A stretch of 22,277 nt of DNA from positions 1 to 22,277 of the forward strand of contig JAAUSP010000053.1 of the NCBI GenBank assembly GCA_012032575.1, written 5' to 3'. Below are positions 16,741 to 22,277 of the stretch, piece after piece (positions within the stretch are counted from its first letter, which is position 1; each line of letters starts with the position of its first letter). The notes below the pieces were generated by a model. The model was not told where the DNA came from, made no database searches, and saw only the letters and a list, made by a program, of their open reading frames with translations. Origin of the DNA: Anaerolineales bacterium (GTDB lineage: Bacteria > Chloroflexota > Anaerolineae > 4572-78 > J111). The position numbers and the translations under genes were made by a program.

Positions 16741-17736
16741 GTGAAGATAATAAGTAGAGAGTGGAAACTGTTGCAGGCAGCAGCCTTGCTGTTCAGCCTT
16801 TTTTGGATAGTTGGTGGGGTAGTCGCAGCCCAAACACCTATCATGTTGAAGAGTCTGGAGGTTGAGCTGTGGCCCGAATTCGACCGGCCGGAAACCCTGG
16901 TTATCTATCGGGCGGAATTGGCCCCCACCGTCACTTTGCCCGTCGAAGTAACCTTTCGGCTGCCGGCAACCGTGGAAAGTATGTTTGTGGTGGCGGTGGA
17001 GCGCGATGGTGTGCTGATACAGGTCAATGAGGATGCCTTCAAATTAGAGCGCGCCGATGACGCTATGCTGCTGACCTTCTCGACGCCCGTGCCGCGAATT
17101 CAATTTGAATATTACGATGCCTCAATTTTGACCAAACAGGGAGCAGAGCGGCAGCTAAATTTTGAGGTCGTGGCCTCGTACCCGACGGAAAAAGCACTCT
17201 TTCAGGTGCAAGAGCCTTTTCAGGCAGAAAAATTCACGCTGACCCCCCCGGCCAGTTCGACCTTCACCGGGACTGATGGCTTGACGTATGCGGTGGTAGA
17301 AATCGCCGGACTGGCCCGTGATGAAACCTTTACCCTCACAGCGACTTACAGTCGTCCCACCGATACATTATCAGCCCAAAATCTGGCCGGACCGACAGCC
17401 GAGCATGCCGCCGATTTGCCAGCAGCGGCGGAGTCGCCGGTGGCACAGCCGCCGGCCAACGAGAACTTGACCCTGGGGTATGGTTTGATTGGGATTGGGG
17501 TGACGCTGCTGTTGGGCGTAGCCGTTTATTGGCTCTGGTCCAAAAAGGCCGCTCCGGCAAAAGCCAGACCGGCATCGCGGCGGCCCAAAAGAACAGCCAA
17601 ACCGGTCGAGGCGTCAGCGCCTGTGACCTCGCCAGCAGCCGGCCCGACCCGTAATTTCTGTTATCGCTGCGGGGTGGCTCTGCGCGAAGATGCTAATTTC
17701 TGCCATAGCTGCGGGGCGGAACGGCGCAGGGAATAA
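16741..17736 (+). CDS. Exported single-pass protein with cytosolic C-terminal zinc ribbon
   Basis: A 331-residue protein of unknown function. It has a signal peptide (about 1-30, ending VVAAQTP), a beta-rich extracytoplasmic domain (about 31-205: VELWPEFDRPETLVIYRAEL, VTFRLPATVESMFVVAVERDG), an Ala/Pro linker and a transmembrane helix (about 245-266). A basic Pro/Ala-rich stretch comes next, and then a zinc ribbon with Cys307-x2-Cys310 and Cys321-x2-Cys324 (FCYRCGVALREDANFCHSCG). The zinc ribbon would face the cytosol, the beta domain the outside. The start is uncertain: GTG at 16741 has a GAGG site nine bases upstream; a TTG at 16723 is in frame. It converges on the methyltransferase gene with a 16-base gap. 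Confidence 0.78.
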   Translation: MKIISREWKLLQAAALLFSLFWIVGGVVAAQTPIMLKSLEVELWPEFDRPETLVIYRAELAPTVTLPVEVTFRLPATVESMFVVAVERDGVLIQVNEDAFKLERADDAMLLTFSTPVPRIQFEYYDASILTKQGAERQLNFEVVASYPTEKALFQVQEPFQAEKFTLTPPASSTFTGTDGLTYAVVEIAGLARDETFTLTATYSRPTDTLSAQNLAGPTAEHAADLPAAAESPVAQPPANENLTLGYGLIGIGVTLLLGVAVYWLWSKKAAPAKARPASRRPKRTAKPVEASAPVTSPAAGPTRNFCYRCGVALREDANFCHSCGAERRRE

Positions 17737-17752
17737 TTTTGGACTCCCGTCC

Positions 17753-18439
17753 TCAACGGGGGATGCCATACAAGCCGATATTCTGGCCCTTAAAATTCAA
17801 GCGGAACGGCTGGACTTGAAAACCGGCGCGAGTGGCATAATCCACCACGCACTGAAGCCAGTGGACTCCCAGGGGCGGGTAGATTGGCTCGTGGATGATG
17901 CAGCACGGCAAGATAATGAAGCGGCGCTCATACTGGGCGGCGGCGTCAATCAGTTGGATGTTACAGCCGTGCGCGTGCAGGGCGACGAGGATATCAAAAT
18001 CCCCGGCCAGGGTGGGTTCGAAGGTTTGGTTCAGGCGGGGAACAGTTGCGGTGGCCGGCAGGTGAATTTGCCGGTTGCTGCTGAGGTCTTTGAATTTGCC
18101 GGGTAACGCTTGGGGAATGGGGTCTATTACGGTGGCCGGCCAGCCGCTCTGGCGCAGCAGATAGGTGAGCAGCCCTTTGCCACCGCCCACATCGGCCACC
18201 CGGCCCGGTTGAAGCTGGTCCAGCATCCATTGATGCAGCAGTTGGAAGCGAAACTTCTTCATTTTGCGCAGCCCTGGCAGGGGTGCGGCCAGGACGGGGG
18301 CTAATTCTTTGGAGTTAGCCAGAATTTCGTCGTCAATCGGATCGTCGGCGTGGCCGGCAGCGGATGTCTCACCCCCGGCAAGCTGAACGACGCTCTCGAA
18401 AAGTTCTCCGGCCTGTTTTCTATCTTTACGCTTGCTCAT
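17753..18439 (-). CDS. Class I SAM-dependent methyltransferase
   Basis: A 228-residue protein. A charged N-terminus and a helical region (MKKFRFQLLHQWMLDQL) precede the SAM-binding motif I, VADVGGGKG (81-89). The acidic end of strand 2 is VIDP (104-107), and motif IV is probably DILVALHAHGCN (149-160). A Pro-Cys-Cys (178-180) and HEPIYPP follow. 'LHAHGC' plus 'PCC' recall Methyltransf_32-type enzymes that act on RNA or protein, but the substrate cannot be told from sequence. It begins five bases after the stop of the membrane protein gene upstream, without its own ribosome-binding site, so it is likely translated by reinitiation in a shared operon. Confidence 0.82.
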   Translation of the reverse strand: MSKRKDRKQAGELFESVVQLAGGETSAAGHADDPIDDEILANSKELAPVLAAPLPGLRKMKKFRFQLLHQWMLDQLQPGRVADVGGGKGLLTYLLRQSGWPATVIDPIPQALPGKFKDLSSNRQIHLPATATVPRLNQTFEPTLAGDFDILVALHAHGCNIQLIDAAAQYERRFIILPCCIIHEPIYPPLGVHWLQCVVDYATRAGFQVQPFRLNFKGQNIGLYGIPR

Positions 18440-18444
18440 AAAGG

Positions 18445-18986
18445 TTATTTACGCAGGTCCACCCGCGACAACTGCGGCTTGTCTTGGACATATTCAACTT
18501 TGACCGTTTCTCCCACTGCCAGGCGATTGTAAACCCGGCTGTGAACCTCTTGATAAGCCTGATGATTGTTCCCAAACTGATAGCCAACATAATATTTTTT
18601 GCCGGTTCCTTTGGGTGGGTCTACCCAAAGGCCGATAATCACCCCGCTGGTTTTTTGTTTGCCCTGCTCAAAGGCGCGGTATCGCGCCACCCGCGCCAGG
18701 TCTGCCAGAAAAAGTAGCCGGCGGCAATAAGAAAGAGCGGAAACGTTAGCATGATCAGGAAGAAGGGCAAGGTATATTCGCCTCTTGGCCCTGCTGTGTT
18801 GACTTCGTTCAGCACTGCGCCCGGATTTAACCAGGCTGCGCCGCCCAGGGCAAAAGCGATCAAACACATCAGGCCGATCCCGGCCCCCGACCAGAGGTCT
18901 TTAGAGGTGGCAGGTTTAAAGGCTTTCTGGGCTGGTCGAGAACCGGTTTCCGGCAGGATGTTTGAGGCTGGCGTCTTGGCAGGCAT
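18445..18986 (-). CDS. Two-helix membrane protein with DUF3592-like domain (one frameshift)
   Basis: Two ORFs (19076-18639 and 18867-18445) join with one missing base in 18671-18680 to give 180 residues. The ATG at 18984-18986 has a GAAGGA site about ten bases upstream. Two membrane helices are visible: SGAGIGLMCLIAFALGGAAW and LPFFLIMLTFPLFLIAAGYF. A soluble domain follows (TSGVIIGLWVDPPKGTGKKY, HSRVYNRLAVGETVKVEYV). It parallels the C-terminal domain of the protein at 12985-13515, and the loop-then-'GETVKVEY' ending is typical of DUF3592. Function unknown. First gene of an operon with the methyltransferase. Confidence 0.72.
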
Positions 18987-19040
18987 AGTTGAGTTTCCTT
19001 CTTCATTTTGTCGGCGATGGAAAGAAAACAAGGGAAAAAC

Positions 19041-19068
19041 AAAATGCCCTGAAAGCTCAGGGCATTTT
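19041..19068. terminator. Intrinsic terminator hairpin (bidirectional)
   Basis: A perfect 12-base stem: AAAATGCCCTGA (19041-19052), loop AAGC, TCAGGGCATTTT (19057-19068). The A/T-rich outer stem gives a T-run on both strands. It lies 30 bases after the stop of the gene at 19098-19406 on the minus strand, which it most likely terminates. Confidence 0.85.
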
Positions 19069-19097
19069 ATAATCAAGACAAATTATCTTGAAATCGG

Positions 19098-19406
19098 TCA
19101 AAAATCCAAATTCACATCTGCCAAAAGAGATTCCATTTCCTGGCGCAGGGCTGGGGTGAGCCACTCTTCTTCTCTTTCTTCGGAAGCAAAACTGTTGTGG
19201 TGGCGGGCTGAGGGGTCGCCGGTGTTCCAAATGGTCAGCTTGCCGATGACCAGGGTGGAGTTGCTTCTGACATAAGTGGCCCGATAATCACAATGCGGGC
19301 AGTTGAACTCCCAACACTCATCACCCTGGTAAAAATTTTCAGTTTCGCCGCGATAAGCAACGGTTCGATGAATAACCGTAGGCTGATTGGTAATCGGTGA
19401 TAGCAT
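19098..19406 (-). CDS. Small hypothetical protein with a CPHC motif
   Basis: A 102-residue protein I do not recognise. The N-terminal half (MLSPITNQPTVIHRTVAYRG) leads to ECWEFNCPHCDYRATYV, where two closely spaced Cys with a nearby Cys and His could bind a metal. No second Cys pair completes a standard zinc ribbon. The C-terminus is acidic (EEREEEWLTP). The ATG at 19404-19406 has an AGGA site six bases upstream and is preferred to an upstream in-frame start at 19433. It is single, with a strong terminator downstream, so probably monocistronic. It has no signal peptide. Confidence 0.7.
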   Translation of the reverse strand: MLSPITNQPTVIHRTVAYRGETENFYQGDECWEFNCPHCDYRATYVRSNSTLVIGKLTIWNTGDPSARHHNSFASEEREEEWLTPALRQEMESLLADVNLDF

Positions 19407-19497
19407 AGTGATCCTTTCTCGGTAGACGCGCACTGAGATAAATGGGTAAAGTTATCCTAATACTAAACCAATTTTTCAGCCAACACAACCCAAGTTT

Positions 19498-20160
19498 TTA
19501 GGGGTTTTCAGAAATCAGCCCTTGCATTATTGTCCGGACAGCCACAAGCTCTTCCTCATTGACGGTGTGATCCATCCCCGGATACAGGCGTATGGTGACA
19601 TCCCCGCCCAACTGCCGCAAAACCTCGGCGCTCTGCTCGACCCGGCCTTTGGGGATGTGGAAATCCACATCGCTGCAGCCCAGAAAGACCGGTGTGCCGG
19701 CCAGTGAGCCGGGATAGTTGCGCGGCGTGCCATCCGGGCCGATCAGTCCGCCGCTCAGCCCGGCGACGCCGCCATAGCGCTGCGCATGCCGGGCCACAAA
19801 TTCCAGCGACAGGCAGGCCCCCTGCGAAAAACCCAGCAGCATAGTCTTTTCAGTGGGGATACCCGCTTCGGCCAGCCGCTCGATCAGCCCGGCGATGACG
19901 GCCAGACCGGAAGAAATGCCCGGCTCGTTGCTGGGAATGGGCGACATAAAACTGTTGGGATACCAGGTATAGCCGCTGGCCTGGGGGGCAAGATAGATAA
20001 AACCGGGCTGAGCCAATTCATCGGTCAGGGTCAGGATGCTTTCGGCGGTGGCTCCGCGCCCGTGGATCATGATCATGGCGGCCTGAGCGCGGTCCAGCGG
20101 CTCGCCGGTTGTTAGAATGGGCTGGCCCTGATGCGGGCCTTTGAGGGTGTCCTGAGCCAT
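19498..20160 (-). CDS. Phospholipase/carboxylesterase-family hydrolase (MhqD-like)
   Basis: A 220-residue alpha/beta hydrolase of the carboxylesterase/phospholipase (Abhydrolase_2) family. The oxyanion region is MIHGRGA (31-37), the nucleophile Ser112 is in LGFSQGACLS, the acid is Asp164 or Asp166 in GCSDVDFHIP and the base is His198 in GMDHTV. It is full length and cytosolic. The ATG overlaps the stop of the dioxygenase gene (TGATG at 20158-20162), indicating translational coupling. In Bacillus, MhqD hydrolases are encoded with MhqE/MhqO-type dioxygenases and respond to quinones; that function is inferred here from the pairing alone. Confidence 0.9.
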   Translation of the reverse strand: MAQDTLKGPHQGQPILTTGEPLDRAQAAMIMIHGRGATAESILTLTDELAQPGFIYLAPQASGYTWYPNSFMSPIPSNEPGISSGLAVIAGLIERLAEAGIPTEKTMLLGFSQGACLSLEFVARHAQRYGGVAGLSGGLIGPDGTPRNYPGSLAGTPVFLGCSDVDFHIPKGRVEQSAEVLRQLGGDVTIRLYPGMDHTVNEEELVAVRTIMQGLISENP

Positions 20161-21247
20161 CAGGCCACCTCCGGCACGGGCCAGGGAGCGACATTGACCG
20201 GGCGCAGCCGGCGCTCGATGTCGGCGCGGTAGGATTCTAGCCAGGGCGGCAGCTTGAGACTCTGGCCCAGTTGGTCTACCTCTTCGTCAAACGGAAAGCC
20301 CGGCCCGGCGGTAGCCAGCTCGACAATGTGCCCGTCGGGGTCGTTGGTATAGATGCTTTTGAAATAAACCCGGTCCATCACCGGCGAAACGCGCAGACCG
20401 GCCCGGAGCAGTTTTTCGCGCCAGGCCAATTGGGTTTCTTCATCGGGTACGGCCAGGGCAAAGTGATGCGTCTGGCCCGCGCCCATTTTCGCCCGGCGAA
20501 CCTTGAGCGGGTCGCGCTCAAAATAGGTAATCAGGGTGCCGGGCCGGCCCTCGCCCACGCCCCAGTACCAGTGGGCCGAGTTGGGGTCGTCGAAGTTGGA
20601 GGTCATTTTGACCCGGCGCATGCCCAGCAGGTCGCCAAAAAAGGCCTGGGTGCGCTGAATGTCAGCGCCGATGGCGGTAATATGGTGCATACCCTGACGC
20701 AGGGCCATATCGGCGCTAATCTCCGGGATCGGTTCGGGCCAGGTTTCGGCTTTGATGCGTGCCTCGTCGCGGTTGTTGACCACCATTCTGGCGGCGGTTG
20801 GCGATATTCCGTGCCAAGCTTATCGGCGGCTTCATCCATCGTCCAGCCCGGCCCCTGGGTGGCGATTTCAATAATTGCCCCGTCGGGGTCGGTGAAGTAG
20901 ATGGATTTGAAGTAATGCCGGTCGAGCGGGCCGTCTACGCTCAGACCGTAATCGGTCAGGCGGCGCTTCCATTTAAGCAGGCCGTTGTAATCCGGCACGG
21001 TCAGGGCAAAGTGATGCGTCCCGCCGATGCCCCAATGACCTTTTGGCGCGCCCGGCCACTCGAAAAAGGTGATGGCTGAACCGGGCCGGCCCATTTCGTC
21101 GCCAAAGTAAAGGTGATAGCTGCCGGGGTCGTCAAAGTTGACCGTCTTTTTGACCAGGCGCTGCCCCAACACCTGGGTGTAAAAATCAATGGTTCGCTGG
21201 GCGTCGGAGCAAACCAGGGTAATATGATGTAAGCCTTGAATTGTCAT
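20160..21247 (-). CDS. Two-domain VOC ring-cleaving dioxygenase (MhqO-like), one frameshift
   Basis: Two ORFs (21295-20603 and 20786-20160) join with one missing base at 20782-20790, giving 362 residues from the ATG at 21245-21247 (AAGGAG six bases upstream). Each half is a vicinal-oxygen-chelate domain. Half 1 has GLHHITLVCSDAQRTIDFY, FDDPGSYHLYFGD, THHFALTV and IIEIATQGPG. Half 2 has MHHITAIGADIQRTQAFF, NFDDPNSAHWYWG, THHFALAV and HIVELATAGPG. The His and Glu residues that bind the metal in VOC enzymes are present in both halves. The family is annotated as ring-cleaving dioxygenase (MhqA/MhqE/MhqO type, linked to hydroquinone or quinone resistance). It is co-translated with the hydrolase downstream. 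Confidence 0.9.
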
Positions 21248-21310
21248 TTTTCTCTCCTTAGATTTGAATTTTGCAGCATCGTTTGCACTCTTCATAACCG
21301 GCCAAAATTT

Positions 21311-21389
21311 GAACGCAGACGACGCAGATTCGACAGATTTTCGCTGATTTTCACAAATTTTCTGTGTTTATCAAAGTTCATCTGCGTTC
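21311..21389. repeat. Inverted repeat with GAACGCAGA/TCTGCGTTC ends
   Basis: GAACGCAGA (21311-21319) and TCTGCGTTC (21381-21389) are perfectly complementary. Inside, CGCAGATT/CAGATTTT words repeat. It lies in the 348-base gap between the divergent dioxygenase and beta-repeat genes. The rest of that gap is AT-rich and holds the candidate promoter at 21534-21562. Confidence 0.6.
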
Positions 21390-21533
21390 GATTCAAAAAG
21401 TGCAAAGGTGGCGGTAAAGTTTTAGCGGGAATAAGCTACAAGTAAATTTCTTGTATAGTTCAATGTTGAATATTTTGATATTGAAATAATATCATGAAAG
21501 GTGAAATTTGTCAATAGCAGTTTAGCCGGTAAA

Positions 21534-21562
21534 TTGTCAAAACAATCTTTTTGGTCAATAAT
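21534..21562 (+). promoter_or_regulatory. Candidate promoter of the beta-repeat membrane protein
   Basis: TTGTCA (21534-21539) and AATAAT (21557-21562) have a 17-base spacer; each hexamer matches five of six consensus bases. The ATG is at 21596, giving a leader of about 27 bases that includes the AGGA site. Confidence 0.5.
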
Positions 21563-21595
21563 GACGGTACGTTAAAATAAACAGGAAGTGCCCCT

Positions 21596-22156
21596 ATGAC
21601 TAAAGGCGGTAGAATTGCGATCATCTTACTTTTTTTACTGGGTTTGAGTTCGCTGGCTTTGAACTTTTGGCTGTATTGGCAGCTTCAGGTGAATCACCAA
21701 AAGGCAGTGGGGCTGGTGCGCCAGGTTCGGGCGGGACTGCCGGAGGCCATTGACGAACTGGAAGCATTTGAGCAGGCTACGATTACTTACAAGGTCAACA
21801 TCCAGCAGGAGCTGCCGATTGAAACTGAAATTCCGTTCAATGAAACCTTCGAGGTGCCGATCAAATTGACAGTACCGATTTCGCAGACCATCAATACGTC
21901 GGTTATGATTGACCCCCTCGGCACGGGGTTGGAGATTCCGGTTGAGATTAATGTGCCGGTCAATCTGGAGGTGCCGATTGATACCAGCATACCGATTGCC
22001 ATTGAGCGGACCATCCCCATTTCAACCATGATTCCCCTGGATTTGAAGGTGCCCGTGGAGATCAAGGTGGGCGAAACCGACCTGGCCGGGTTTGTTTCAC
22101 AACTACGCACCGGCCTGGCCTCGCTGGATGAAATCCTGGCCGGGCTTGAACCGTGA
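21596..22156 (+). CDS. Membrane-anchored protein with proline-punctuated beta repeats
   Basis: A 186-residue protein, not recognised as a named family. It has one N-terminal transmembrane helix (about 7-29) with basic residues before it (MTKGGR), so the rest is extracytoplasmic. A short helix (about 33-60) is followed by a run at 64-158 of alternating strands that each carry a central Pro between hydrophobic residues: LPIETEIPF, FEVPIKLTVPI, LEIPVEINVPV, LEVPIDTSIPI, TIPISTMIPL, LKVPVEIKV. Spacing is about six to eight residues. A short amphipathic helix closes the protein (SQLRTGLASLDEILAGLEP). The likely form is an elongated beta structure or a Pro-rich stalk (inference). AGGA site about nine bases before the ATG. 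Confidence 0.8.
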   Translation: MTKGGRIAIILLFLLGLSSLALNFWLYWQLQVNHQKAVGLVRQVRAGLPEAIDELEAFEQATITYKVNIQQELPIETEIPFNETFEVPIKLTVPISQTINTSVMIDPLGTGLEIPVEINVPVNLEVPIDTSIPIAIERTIPISTMIPLDLKVPVEIKVGETDLAGFVSQLRTGLASLDEILAGLEP

Positions 22157-22234
22157 GGTTTTTTTGACTCATCCCCTTTCTCCGACCTATAATTTAGCTG
22201 GGCGCAGATACTCTCGCCTCCCAAGCAATAATCT

Positions 22235-22267
22235 GCCACGAATTCACACAAATTAACACGAAAAAAA
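22235..22267. repeat. Partial word repeat at the right edge
   Basis: CACGAATTCACACAAATTAACACGA contains repeated ACGAATT-like words, matching in style the other intergenic repeats here. Its expected inverse arm would lie beyond the window. The rest of 22157-22277 shows no gene. Confidence 0.35.
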
Positions 22268-22277
22268 GAAAAATAAT

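Noticed and set aside
17747..17759. Terminator between the convergent genes at 17736 and 17753
   Set aside because: The CCCGT/ACGGG stem is only five bases, has no T-run and overlaps the methyltransferase stop.

Overview
The window looks like a chromosomal segment of a Chloroflexota bacterium, most likely Anaerolineae or a relative. This is inferred from several features together: fairly GC-rich DNA, Thr/Pro-rich 'TPTPT' linkers in exported proteins, many one-component signalling proteins (Ser/Thr kinases, STAND NTPases), C5-pathway haem genes, and intergenic inverted repeats built from short duplicated words. No rRNA, tRNA, CRISPR array, phage or transposase gene was seen.

Layout from left to right. 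1-173 (-) is the start of a P-loop NTPase that runs off the left edge. 360-782 (+) is a YjbQ/UPF0047 protein. 1059-1872 (+) is a membrane-anchored alpha/beta hydrolase. 1880-2479 (-) is a HigBA toxin-antitoxin pair with its own promoter and operator. 2540-10815 (-) is the most distinctive region, a three-gene signalling operon. In transcription order it has (i) a roughly 1010-residue STAND NTPase with helical repeats, a transmembrane helix, a Thr/Pro linker and extracellular Ig-like (ASH/HYDIN-type) and CARDB-like domains; (ii) a roughly 821-residue unrecognised protein carrying an HxxxDG motif; and (iii) a roughly 889-residue double Ser/Thr kinase with a death-like/effector-associated helical domain between the two kinase domains. 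11030-11449 (-) is a universal stress protein.

11651-14550 (-) is a haem-precursor operon, hemB - DUF3592-like membrane protein - hemL. 14685-16362 (-) holds an XRE-type regulator and a membrane-anchored FN3/regulatory-like protein. 16741-17736 (+) is an exported single-pass protein with a cytosolic zinc ribbon. 17753-18986 (-) is a SAM methyltransferase and a second DUF3592-like membrane protein. 19098-19406 (-) is a small Cys-containing protein followed by a perfect terminator hairpin. 19498-21247 (-) is a two-domain VOC dioxygenase translationally coupled to an MhqD-like hydrolase. 21596-22156 (+) is a membrane-anchored protein made of proline-punctuated beta repeats.

Two properties cut across the window. 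First, at least ten single-base frameshifts interrupt genes that otherwise read well, including the housekeeping gene hemB. In every case, restoring one base gives a continuous protein of whole-codon length. I read these as sequencing or consensus errors, and annotate the affected genes as single CDSs. Second, the intergenic spaces are full of inverted repeats: two MITE-like elements with TGTCATTTCGA-type termini, and a set of hairpins each built from a different duplicated word. Two or three of these run into coding sequence.
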